Assembly (NCBI GenBank): GCA_002734085.1
Contig: NVXV01000002.1
Location: 62,001-126,000 of the forward strand
Origin: Fluviicola sp.
GTDB lineage: Bacteria; Bacteroidota; Bacteroidia; Flavobacteriales_D; Crocinitomicaceae
Length of the DNA stretch: 64,000 bases
Reading direction: 5' to 3'
How positions within the stretch are numbered: the stretch's first letter is position 1; each line of letters starts with the position of its first letter. Shown one piece after another: positions 1 through 10,400 of this stretch. The translations under genes were made by a program, and so were the position numbers. The notes under the pieces are model-generated. The model did not search any database. It worked only from the letters and a program-made list of their open reading frames with translations, and was not told the origin of the DNA.

Positions 1-196
1 ATCGTTGTACTCTTACTCATTGTTAAAACAAAAGAAGCTGTTGTTCTTTGTGGCCGCTACTATGTCACTATTGTACGCCTACATATATGTGATTATTCAA
101 ATGGAAAACTATGCTCTGCTCTCAGGAAGTGTTGGATTGTTCATTATTCTTTCAATTATAATGTATTTCTCACGGAAGATTGATTGGCAGAAATAA
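1..196 (+). CDS. creD: CreD family inner-membrane protein, C-terminal fragment
   Basis: Only the last 64 codons are in the window; the frame is open at the left edge, so the gene begins upstream. Two hydrophobic segments are visible, the second followed by the tail YFSRKIDW. The order 'YALLSGS - hydrophobic helix - SRKIDW' matches the C-terminus of CreD, an inner-membrane protein of the CreBC regulon in enterobacteria that is widespread in Bacteroidota and whose biochemical role is not settled. The assignment rests on this short C-terminal signature. A strong hairpin terminator follows, shared with the convergent E1 gene. Confidence 0.7.
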   Translation, partial: SLYSYSLLKQKKLLFFVAATMSLLYAYIYVIIQMENYALLSGSVGLFIILSIIMYFSRKIDWQK

Positions 197-215
197 TTGA
201 CCTAACCATCAAAAA

Positions 216-247
216 AAGAGCGCTAAAACTTATGTCTTAGCGCTCTT
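216..247. terminator. Bidirectional intrinsic terminator between creD and E1
   Basis: A perfect 11-bp inverted repeat (left arm 216-226, AAGAGCGCTAA; right arm 237-247) with a 10-base loop sits between two convergent genes. A run of A lies on the left and a T-rich stretch on the right, so it can work as a rho-independent terminator in both directions. Confidence 0.85.
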
Positions 248-270
248 CTATTAAATTACAGTTTTGTGTA

Positions 271-2364
271 TCAATACTTCAACAACTCATCAATCACAAC
301 CTCAACTTTCTCTGCGTTTGGTAAAAGTGCAGCTTCTAAAGTACTGTGAAGTGGAATTGCTGGAGTATCTACAGATCCAACTATTTTAACTGGAGCATCC
401 AGATATTCAAAACAGTCACGTTGAATCTTTCCAGCTAAACCTGTTGTAAAGGAAGCTTCAATTGACTCTTCCGTAACCAGCATAATTTTATTGTGTCTTT
501 TTGCCGCATCGTAAATGATTTCATGGTCTACTGGACTTAAAGAACGCAAATCAATAATTTCAACTTTTCCCTTATGCTTTTCTGACGCTTCTTTTGTCCA
601 ATAAACACCTCTACCGTAGGTGACAACCGCACAACTTTCTCCATTATCAATAAATGACTGTTCTGCTTCTTGAACCACGCGACCTTTACCAATAGGCACA
701 ACATAATCTTCATCTGGTTCAACGCTCATAGCGCCTTCTGTTCCTTTGATTTTTGACCAATACAGTCCTTTATGTTCCAATATAACTACTGGATTTGGGT
801 CATAAAATGCAGCTTTCATTAATCCTTTCAAGTCAGCTCCTGTTGATGGATAGACAACTTTAATTCCGCGAATATTTGTTACGATAGACTCAACACTCGA
901 GGAGTGATATGGCCCACCTGATCCGTAAGCTCCAATTGGTACTCTGATTATTGAACTAACTGGCCATTTTCCATTTGATAAGTAATAACTACGACTTAAC
1001 TCAGTGAATAATTGATTTAGTCCAGGCCAGATATAATCTGCAAACTGAACCTCAACAATTGGTTTTAATCCAACAGCAGACATACCGACTGTACTTCCAA
1101 TTATATAAGCTTCTTGTATAGGAGTATTAAAAACACGATTGTCACCAAATGTTTTTGCCAATGTAGCTGCTTCTCTAAAAACCCCACCTAATCGTCCACC
1201 AACATCTTGCCCGTAGAGCAAAGCTTCTGGATGTTTAGTCATTAACTCTCTAACCGCAAAAAGCGCACAATCCACCATTACGGTTTTTTGTTTTCCTTTT
1301 GGTTCTCGAACTCCTTTTTCCTCTGTTATAGGCGTTGGAGCAAAATAATAATCCGTTATTGATTCTGGAGTAGGGTCATCTGCTGCCTCAGCTTTTGTAT
1401 AAACTTCATCTATTTCAGCTTTTATTTCCGCTTCGAAATTCACCAAATCTGCTTCGTCAATTCCAGCCTGTCTTGCTAAGTCTTTAATTTTTGGATAAGG
1501 GTCGCGTTTTGCGTGATCGTCTAAATCATCTCTGTACCATTCTTTGCGAACTCCAGATGTATGGTGTCCTAAAAGTGGAACTTTAGCGTGAATTAAAAAT
1601 GGTCTACGTTCTTTTCTTATGGTTGCGATTGTGTCTTCAATTGCTTTGTAAGAAGCTTCGAAATCACTTCCATCAATTGTTAAAACCTCAATTCCCTTAA
1701 ATCCTTTGGCATAATGCGTAATATCTTGAGCTCTCGTTTCTTCGGCGTTTGCTGAAATATCCCAACCATTATCTTGTACTAAATATAGAATTGGATATTG
1801 TTTTAAAGCAGCCATTTGAAGTGCTTCCGAAAACTCCCCTTCTGTACAAGCAGCGTCTCCTATAGAACAAACAACAACTGGATTTTCTCCGTCAAAATCT
1901 TGAGCAATTCCTTCTTTTTCTGTGTACTGAATGCCCATAGCAACTCCTGTTGTAGGAATAGCCTGCATACCAGTTGCAGAAGATTGATGTGGGATTTTCG
2001 CCATGTCATCTCTTCGTAATGAAGGATGCGAATAGTAGGTTCTACCTCCAGAAAAAGGCTCGTCTTTTTTAGCAAAAATGTGCAACATTAACTCGTATGG
2101 TGTAATCCCCATTCCGAGTAAAATACTGTCATCTCTATAATAAGGAGCAACCCAATCTTGAGGTTTAAGTTGCATACCTAAAGCTAGTTGAATTGCTTCG
2201 TGACCTCTTGAAGTAGCGTGGACATATTTGCTTGTTACCTCCTTATGTGCCTCATATTTTTCAGCGAGTGTTTTCGCTGTACACATAAGTTCAAATCCTC
2301 TTTTTATAATAGATTGCTCAATTTTTGGAGCTTTTGTATTCGATTTCGTTGCTGCTTTAGCCAT
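271..2364 (-). CDS. Fused 2-oxoacid dehydrogenase E1, alpha plus beta
   Basis: Thiamine-diphosphate E1 component with both subunits in one 697-residue chain. Residues about 15-330 are the alpha part: the TPP motif begins with GD at 169-170 and ends at Asn199, and a phosphorylation-loop-like HHTSG follows. Residues about 360-697 are the transketolase-like beta part, with the C-terminal transketolase domain at the end. Such fusions in Bacteroidota are usually annotated as branched-chain 2-oxoisovalerate dehydrogenase E1; decarboxylation of branched-chain or related 2-oxoacids and transfer to the lipoyl group of E2 is the likely reaction. No E2 or E3 gene lies next to it, so the substrate is inferred. 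A separate E1 beta gene at 14.2 kb shows that the genome has a second complex of this type. Confidence 0.9.
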   Translation of the reverse strand: MAKAATKSNTKAPKIEQSIIKRGFELMCTAKTLAEKYEAHKEVTSKYVHATSRGHEAIQLALGMQLKPQDWVAPYYRDDSILLGMGITPYELMLHIFAKKDEPFSGGRTYYSHPSLRRDDMAKIPHQSSATGMQAIPTTGVAMGIQYTEKEGIAQDFDGENPVVVCSIGDAACTEGEFSEALQMAALKQYPILYLVQDNGWDISANAEETRAQDITHYAKGFKGIEVLTIDGSDFEASYKAIEDTIATIRKERRPFLIHAKVPLLGHHTSGVRKEWYRDDLDDHAKRDPYPKIKDLARQAGIDEADLVNFEAEIKAEIDEVYTKAEAADDPTPESITDYYFAPTPITEEKGVREPKGKQKTVMVDCALFAVRELMTKHPEALLYGQDVGGRLGGVFREAATLAKTFGDNRVFNTPIQEAYIIGSTVGMSAVGLKPIVEVQFADYIWPGLNQLFTELSRSYYLSNGKWPVSSIIRVPIGAYGSGGPYHSSSVESIVTNIRGIKVVYPSTGADLKGLMKAAFYDPNPVVILEHKGLYWSKIKGTEGAMSVEPDEDYVVPIGKGRVVQEAEQSFIDNGESCAVVTYGRGVYWTKEASEKHKGKVEIIDLRSLSPVDHEIIYDAAKRHNKIMLVTEESIEASFTTGLAGKIQRDCFEYLDAPVKIVGSVDTPAIPLHSTLEAALLPNAEKVEVVIDELLKY

Positions 2365-2485
2365 AAAATATCCACTTTTTTGGGAACGCTAATGTACGAA
2401 ATATATTGATTTTTTTAGAACATGTACTTGACAAATACACGTTTGATTCAATACGAATCTGTTAAAAAATGTGATTCTTTGAGTT

Positions 2486-2833
2486 TTAGACAACCAACTT
2501 TATGATATAAGGAAGAAAAATTATACACCCAACAATCGCAGTGCCTAAAGCCGAAATCAAAACAGATGCAGCGCTAACATCTTTAATCCACTTGATTTTT
2601 GGGTTTTGCTCTAATGAAACTTCATCGGCGAGTTTTTCCACTGAAGAATTGAGTGCTTCAAGGCTTAATACAATGATTGAAGAGAAAATGACAAAAATCC
2701 ATTCAGTGGTGGTTATTTGAAAGAAAAATCCTAGGAGGATGACAAGAAATAGAACAAGAAGTTGAATCTTAAAGTTGCGTTCAGTTTTGACTAAGTTAAA
2801 AAGCCCTCGAAACGCATGATGAAATCCAAGCAT
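2486..2833 (-). CDS. DgkA-type diacylglycerol/undecaprenol kinase family membrane protein
   Basis: 115 residues with three hydrophobic helices, the usual size of the small integral-membrane lipid kinases. The signature EALNSSVEKLADEV (helix 2 and the loop after it) and KDVSAASVL (start of helix 3) are the conserved catalytic segments of the DgkA family. In bacteria outside the enterics these enzymes often phosphorylate undecaprenol rather than diacylglycerol, which would feed the envelope lipid carrier pool; which lipid is used here cannot be told from sequence. It is the third gene of a minus-strand run after mrp and the NifU-domain gene, 25 bases downstream of the latter. Confidence 0.88.
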   Translation of the reverse strand: MLGFHHAFRGLFNLVKTERNFKIQLLVLFLVILLGFFFQITTTEWIFVIFSSIIVLSLEALNSSVEKLADEVSLEQNPKIKWIKDVSAASVLISALGTAIVGCIIFLPYIIKLVV

Positions 2834-2858
2834 AGCAATCCGTTATGTTTTCTGAAGT

Positions 2859-3122
2859 TTAGTTGACTACTTCAAGATGATCAACTGCTTCAACGCGTTG
2901 AACTTCAGGAGCTACTTTTTTAACAGCTTCTTCTAAACCTGCTTTCATAGTCATCACACTCATAGAGCAATCTTTACAAGCCCCCATTAATTTAACGCGA
3001 ACAACAGCATCGTCAGTAATTTCAACTAACTCCATGTCTCCACCATCGGCTTCTAGAAAAGGTCTAAGCTGCTTTAGTGCAACGTTTACTTTTTCGGAAA
3101 TTGCATCTTTGTCAATAGCCAT
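2859..3122 (-). CDS. NifU C-terminal-domain (Nfu-type) Fe-S protein
   Basis: An 87-residue protein that consists of little more than the NifU C-terminal domain. The motif GACKDCSMS supplies the CxxC pair that carries a bridging 4Fe-4S cluster in Nfu proteins. It starts 2 bases after the mrp stop codon, so the two are almost certainly translated from one message. The pairing suggests that this protein works with Mrp in Fe-S cluster delivery. A second, longer Nfu protein is encoded at 47.9-48.5 kb. Confidence 0.9.
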   Translation of the reverse strand: MAIDKDAISEKVNVALKQLRPFLEADGGDMELVEITDDAVVRVKLMGACKDCSMSVMTMKAGLEEAVKKVAPEVQRVEAVDHLEVVN

Positions 3123-3124
3123 AT

Positions 3125-4186
3125 TTACTTTTCCTTATTCGTTTCTTCAACAAATTTACGAACTAATTCATCAAAAGCCTTAGAAATTGGTGTGTTTTCT
3201 TGGTAAACAGCGGGACGTCCAATATCCCCAGACTCTCTTACGCTTTGCACCAAAGGAATATGCCCTAAAAATGTTTCATTCATCCCTTCAGCCAAATTTT
3301 TTACACCATCTCTTCCAAAAATGTAATATTTATTGTCTGGAAGTTCTGCTGGGGTGAACCAAGCCATGTTTTCAATTAACCCAAGAACAGGAACTTTGAT
3401 ATTATCTAGACGGAACATACTAACCCCTTTTCTTGCGTCTGATAACGCTACTTCTTGCGGTGTTGAAACAATCACAGCTCCATCTAAAGGTACTGTTTGA
3501 ACCAATGATAGATGAATATCACCTGTTCCAGGAGGTAAGTCAACCAATAAATAATCAAGTGCACCCCAATGTGTATCGGTAAACATTTGAGTTAATGCTT
3601 TTGAAGCCATAGGTCCTCTCCAAACAACGGCATCATCAGGCGCGGTAAAAAATCCGATAGACATAATTTGAATTCCATAAGAAATAACCGGAGTCATTTT
3701 TTGCTCTCCATCAACGTCAATTGATGAAGGTCGCTCACCAACAACGTCAAACATGGTTGGCATAGATGGTCCGTAAATATCTGCATCTACAATCCCTACT
3801 TTATAACCAGCTTTTGCTAATCCACCAGCCAAATTTGCTACAACAGTTGATTTTCCAACACCACCTTTCCCTGATGCGATAGCAATAATGTTTTTTACGT
3901 CTGGTAAAATCTTTCTACGTGATTCAGTCGCTTCTTTTGGCATTCCTTTAACAACAGCTATAACATCAATGTCATCACCAAGTACTCTATTTAAGGCAAA
4001 TTTTACCGCTTCCTGCATTCTTTTACGTGCATGCATTGCCGGATTAACCACATTAACCACAAGTGAAATTGTTTGATCATTGATTTCAATGTCTTCCACT
4101 AAGTTTTGAGAAACGATGTCTTTTTTTAAGTCGGGTTCGATTACGTTTCCTAATGCTTCTAATACTTTATCTCTTGTAATTTCCAT
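3125..4186 (-). CDS. mrp: Mrp/NBP35/ApbC-family Fe-S carrier ATPase
   Basis: 353 residues. Residues 1-80 form a MIP18-like (DUF59) domain and the rest is a ParA/MinD-type P-loop ATPase with the deviant Walker A GKGGVGKST at 106-114 and the DLPPGTGD motif. The family binds and transfers Fe-S clusters. The start is set at the ATG at 4184-4186: a TTG 21 bases upstream is also in frame, but a TACTTTTG promoter box overlaps it. Notably, the protein contains no cysteine, so the CxxC that bridges a cluster between subunits in most relatives is missing; the segment after IENMAWFTP, where it should lie, has none. It is the first gene of a run with the NifU-domain gene. Confidence 0.9.
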   Translation of the reverse strand: MEITRDKVLEALGNVIEPDLKKDIVSQNLVEDIEINDQTISLVVNVVNPAMHARKRMQEAVKFALNRVLGDDIDVIAVVKGMPKEATESRRKILPDVKNIIAIASGKGGVGKSTVVANLAGGLAKAGYKVGIVDADIYGPSMPTMFDVVGERPSSIDVDGEQKMTPVISYGIQIMSIGFFTAPDDAVVWRGPMASKALTQMFTDTHWGALDYLLVDLPPGTGDIHLSLVQTVPLDGAVIVSTPQEVALSDARKGVSMFRLDNIKVPVLGLIENMAWFTPAELPDNKYYIFGRDGVKNLAEGMNETFLGHIPLVQSVRESGDIGRPAVYQENTPISKAFDELVRKFVEETNKEK

Positions 4187-4204
4187 GTCTATTTTTTGCG
4201 ACTT

Positions 4205-4212
4205 CAAAAGTA
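4205..4212 (-). promoter_or_regulatory. -7 box (TACTTTTG) of mrp
   Basis: A full match to the Bacteroidota -7 consensus TAnnTTTG on the minus strand, 18 bases upstream of the mrp ATG. No clear -33 TTG is present. It overlaps the alternative upstream start codon and so supports the shorter protein. Confidence 0.5.
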
Positions 4213-4401
4213 ATGAATTCTTAGAGGAAGTAACAGGTTTTAGATAATCGAAATTGTTAATCTGCTACTTACAACTCTTTTTGACAAAAAAATCGTTCAT
4301 TCTATTTGACTTTGAACCAATTATTTCATTAGCTGTACAAGAAATTCAATTAACTTTATGGAATGATGCAACGATTTGCATCTAATTAAAAATAGCTATT
4401 T

Positions 4402-7400
4402 ATGTGGTTTAGATTAGTACTTTTTATACTGGTTGGGAGCTTTGTTGCTTTAGGATCAACCTATTCATTCAATAACAGTTCAGAAGCATTTGTGCCAAGG
4501 ATCAACCTTGAGAAATCTGATTATTGGGATGTTTATGATTCTTTGATAAACATAAATCAACCGAATTCAGCTCGTAAACAATTAAGAGCAATTTTAAACA
4601 GCGGAATTAAGAATGATAATCATTATGATATTTCGCGCGCAGTAAAAAGTTTTATTCAAACCCTCTCTCCTTTAGAACCAGATGAACGAAAATCTTTATT
4701 TGTTGAGTTAGATAGTACTGTACAAACCCTGAATGAACCATCAAAAAGTCTCTCGAAAACTTTTTTGGTTAGTCAAATGATGAATATGCAGTACAGCTGG
4801 ATGCCATATGGAGTAAATGTAGATAAAGTTAAATTTGGCGATGACACACTTTCTTTGTCAGACCCTTATGATAAAGCGAAGTATATCTTTTTAAGAACAG
4901 AGGAAATTAGTAGTGACTTAAAACACCTTCAAAACCATAAACTCAAGAAGTATTCGGACTTTCTTTACTTAGACAAAGATCACGAGTTGTTGCTTCCTAC
5001 CGTATTTGATTACGTTTCAGTAAATTTAATTCAGTTTTATCAAAACTATGATTTTCAGCGTTACCATGATTGGAAATACGTTGGTGAACCAAACGAAACA
5101 TGGTTTTACACACCTGACAAATTCTCAAAAGTAAGCTTCAATAAAGAATCACTTAGGCACAAGATCTTAAATGTCTACAAAAATCTAGAAGGATTTCATT
5201 TGGAGGACACAAAATTATTGAGTTCAATCTATTATCAACGCTTGAAATATATTTTTAATGAAGTTTCAGTAGTAGAAACCGAACCAAAATGGAGATCAGC
5301 GTTTAATTATTTTAAAGATAATTCGAGTCGTTCAAAGTTTTTATACGAGCTAGCGCTATTGAAATACCAAAGTGGTAAAAGCTATAACTTTAAGACAAAT
5401 ACATCTGTTAAAGGAGATTTGTTAGAGGCAAAGAAAATGTTGAAGGATGAATTAAATGAATTTCCTGATAGTGACTTTACAAATCAGATTTCACAATTAA
5501 TAGAATTAATCGAACAACCACGTGTTGACTTCAGTGCTCAGTCTACGGCTTATCCTGGGGATATGATCCCTTTAAAGATAGAGCACCAAAACGTTGATAG
5601 TTTGGTCTTGTATATTTTTAAATCTCCAAAAGACTATCCTGAAAATACAGGGCTAAGGGAGCTTATAAAAGGGAACTATTACAAGCAGATAAGAAAACTT
5701 GATTTATTTGTAAAAGACCAAGATGATCATCAAAAAAGGTCAACTGAGTATCTTCTTGATGCAATTGAAAAGGCAGGAGATTATTTAATAATTACTACGA
5801 ATACAGAGGCTGATTTCAACAAAGCATTGAAATCTGATTCGTTGTGGCGAATTCTTCCAAAAGCTCAGCATACTGTACTGGTTTCTGAAATAATGGTTAC
5901 AACTGAGAAAAATGACGACGGAATGCAGTTTTATGTAACTAATTATAAATCTGGTAAACCTATTGAGGGTGCTAAAGTATCTGTCTATTTCAACCGTAAT
6001 TTTCAAATATTGCCAGAGACCCCAAATCGAATTGGAAAAACAGATGAATTAGGTCGATACTTTGCTAAAATTGACCAAGAAAACATTTATTATACGGTTA
6101 GTTATAGAGAATCTGAGGTTTCTTCAAGAGATTATATTTACAATTATTCTTACGATGAGTCAAAGTTCAATGTTAAGGTACTTACTGATCGAGCCATTTA
6201 CCGCCCTGGACAAACGGTTCATTACAAAATAATAGCATATAAAGGAACTGATAATGACTTTGAAGTTGCATCAAATGAATCTATTCAACTTATCATTAAT
6301 GACAACTCATGGACTAAAATTCTTGACAAGGAGTTACAAACAAACGAATATGGTTCGGCAAGCGGATCATATACTTTGCCTTTAGGAGGACCTCTTGGTA
6401 GATTTTCTATGAGTGTTGATTTTAACTCTCATGGTGGAAATAACGCTTCAACATCTCACTCGTTCAGAGTGGAAGAATATAAGCGTCCTACATTTGAAGC
6501 AAAAATAGAGCAACCCAAGTCTGAAGCTAAGTTGGATGATTCAGTATCAGTTACTGGTTTAGCAAAAGCTTTTGCAGGATTTCCAATTACTGGTGCACAA
6601 GTGAATTACAAAATTTACCGAAATTGGAATACGTACTGGCGCTATTATGGAGATAACAACCAAGGTCGAGACTTACTAATGGATAGCGTTTTGACTACAG
6701 ATGAAAATGGTGAATTTATAATTGACTTTTTTGCCAAAACAGATCCAAATGCGCCAGAAAACGCCAATTACTCTTTTGAGATTATTGCCGATGTGGTGGA
6801 TGTTTCTGGGGAAACACATGAGGCAACAACAAGTTTGCGTTTGAGTAAAGTAGGACTCACATTACGATACAATGGCCCTCAAGAATTAAGGACAGACCAA
6901 GAAGGTTTTGCTGTATACAACGTAATGAATTTAGCTGGAGAACCTCAGAGTGGCTTCAAAGGAAAAGTTGAGGTTTTCAGAATTGAAGAGTCCAATCGAT
7001 TTTTATCTAGAATTTGGTCAGAAGCTCAATACCAGAAGTTTGAACAAGACGACTGGAAAAATCTTTTCCCTTATGCTTCGATTGATGGTGATTTAGAGAA
7101 AGAATCTAAAGAGACCCTGCTGAAAACAATTGATTTCAAGGTAGGTGATTCGCTCAAAATAAATGACGTGATCGGAAACAAACAAGGTAAATATCGATTC
7201 AGTGCATATACAATTACTAAAAAAGGAGATACTTTACGTAACAGTCAGTCGTTAAAAATGATAGATCTAGAGTCAAAAGAAGTTCCAGAGAAAACTGAAT
7301 TATGGTCGTACCTATCTCATCAATCAATTGAAGTTGGAGAATCTGTAAATTTTCAGTTGGGATCTTCATTTAAAAATGCACATGCTTTTGTACAGCTACG

Positions 7401-10400
7401 AAGAGGAAAGGAAATAATTAGAGAAGAATGGCTTGATTTGAATACTCGACGAGTACTATCTTACACTGCAAAAGAAGAGGATCGAGGTGGAATTAGTTAT
7501 CATATTTCTATGGTGTATGATGGTAAACATTATAATAAATCACATAACATCAATGTTCCCCGAACAAATAAAATATTAACGATTAAAGCAGAAACTTTCA
7601 GAGATAAATTACTTCCTGGGCAAAAAGAAGAGTGGCGCTTTACGATTTCAGGAGAAGGGGCAGATCAAATTGCTGCAGAGGTTTGCGCAGGAATGTATGA
7701 CGCTTCATTAGATCAGTTTGCGGGTAATTACTGGGGTTTTTGGCCGTACAGAGGGAATTACTATTATCCTTCTTGGCGTTCTGCGACTAATCGTTCAACC
7801 AGTTGGAGCAGTGGTCAGGGAGCATGGCGTGACCAAAGCTATTTGATGAACAGCAGAGATTATCAATGGAAAGCTAATGTTTTTGGAGGAATGACAAACG
7901 GATACTATAGAAGAGGTGATAGAGCTATGTTTGCTTCTTCTAGAAATACATATTCAGTCGATACCGACGGAGTTGCTGAATTGGAAGAAGTTCAATTGGT
8001 TGCTGATGAAAGTGGTTCGGATATGGCTAAAAAAGCAGAACGAACGGAACAAGTATCTGCAAATGTACCAGTGCCAACTGAAGAAGATCAAAAAAATTCA
8101 GGTAAAAAAGACAAGCAGAGTCAAGCGCCTCAAATCAGAGAGAACTTCAATGAAACCGCATTTTTCTATCCTGATTTAAAAACGAATGAAAAGAATGAAT
8201 TTGTTGTTAGTTTCACACTTCCTGAATCCTTAACGGAGTGGAAATTTATGGCTCTGGCGCATACTAAGGACTTAAAATCTGGAAACATCGAATTAAAAAC
8301 CGTTGCTCAAAAGCCACTTATGGTGACATCAAACGCACCTCGTTTTTTCCGTTCGGGAGATCAATTTGATTTTGCTTCGAAAGTGGTGAATTTGACAGAG
8401 AAAGAACAAACGGTAGATGTTAACCTGAGTTTTTTCAAACCAACAAACGATGAGGTAGTTAATTTAATCGGACGCCAGCCTCAATCAAAACAAGTAACAA
8501 TCCCCGCTGGTGGTTCCAAAGAAGTTGTTTGGAATTTGGATTTAACAAATCAAGAAGGACTTATTGCTTATAAAATTGTTGCTTCAAATGAAGAGTTTAG
8601 TGATGGTGAACAGAAGCCAGTACCAGTGCTTTCAAATAGGCAATATGTTACGGAGTCTATGCCTTTTGTCGTTGCTAAAGCAGGTGTTTCTAAGTTTAGT
8701 TTTGATAAGCTGAAAAATACGTCATCGTCAAGTTTAAAACATGAACGTGTTACATTTGAATATACAGCAAATCCTGCATGGAATGCTGTTTTGGCGTTAC
8801 CTTATTTGGCAGAGTATCCATACGAATGTGCTGAACAACTTTTCTCGAGATATTATGCAAATAAATTGGCAAGTGATGTTATTGAGAAAAAACCTAAGAT
8901 CAAAGCAATGTTTGAGGAGTGGCGAAATTTTTCTCCTGAAGTGTTCATGAGTGCCCTTAGTAAGAATGAAGAACTCAAAAATATTCTACTTGAGGAAACG
9001 CCGTGGATTTTAGATGCCCAAGATGAGTCTGAACGTAAAAGACGTATTGCTGAACTTTTTGAAGTGAATCAATTGGCAAGGAGTCAGGAAAAAGCACTGC
9101 ATTTACTTAGTAAGAAACAAAACAGTGATGGTGGTTTTGGTTGGTTCGGTGGTAATCGTTCAAATATCTATATCACTCAACATATCGTTGCGGGATTTGG
9201 TCATCTTGAGAAATTAGGAATAGATGTTCCACAGAAAGCAAAAGATATGATTGACGATGCATTGAACTACATGGACAGTTATCATTTACATCAATATAAC
9301 AAACTAACGGAAAAGCAAAAAAAGGAAATTGGAGTTTCATCTATTACTCTACATTGGCTGTATGCTTCGTCTTATTTTTCATACCAGCCAAACCAAAAAA
9401 TCCAAAAAGTAAAAGATCATTATCACAGTGAGTTACAGTTGAGCTGGTCAGACTTTGGTTTGCAACAACAAGCTATGGCAGGGTTGTATTTTAAACGTGT
9501 AAATGACGAAAAGCACACTCAAATGATTTTAGCTTCATTGAGAGATCGATCTAAAAACATTTCTGATAAAGGAATGTACTTCCCCGAAAACCAAGGTGGA
9601 TATTATTGGAATCAAGCGAAAATTGAAACACAAGCATTGATTATCGAATTCTTTGTGGATGTCGAAGCAAAAACAGCTGAGATTGATGCATTGCGACTAT
9701 GGTTGATTTTACAAAAAAGAAGTAATTCCTGGGAAAACACTAAAGCAACTGCTTTGGCAACATACGCTTTGTTGTTGAATGGAACAGATTACCTTGCTGA
9801 TGGAGAAGACCCAATAATAAAAGTAGGGAAAGAAAAGATTGTGTTTTCTAAAAACCTCAAAGAAAATGAGCGATTTGTTAAAGTAACGCCTGGATTAGGT
9901 CATTTTAAAACGACATGGAGTGGAGAGGAAATTTATACGGACTTAGCAGACATTGAAATTGAAAAATCAACTTCAACTCCGAGTTACGGGGCTCTGTTTT
10001 GGGGGTATTTTGAAGACATGAGTAAAATTGAGGCTTCTACAAACGACGATATTTCGATTAAAAAGACGTATAGAAAAGTGAAAGCTGGAGCGAAAGGAGA
10101 CGAGTATGTCGAAACAAATACTTTTGAAGTTGGCGATCGTGTTAATATTGAATTGGTGGTAACTGTGGGACAAGATATGGAGTATGTCCACATTAAGGAC
10201 CTCAGACCTGCCGGATTCGAACCAAAGATGGCTGTAAGTCGACACAATTGGGATAAAGGATTATGGTATTATCAATCTCCTAGAGACGTATCTATGAACT
10301 ACTTCATTGATCGTTTACCAAAAGGAACACATGTGTTCAATTATGATGTGTTTGTTACAAGTTCGGGTCAATTAGAAGCGGGTAATGCCACTGTTCAGTG

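Noticed and set aside
9973-10247. Two overlapping minus-strand open frames opposite the end of the macroglobulin gene
   Set aside because: Both lie fully inside the large gene, have no family resemblance and no promoter; they are shadow frames.
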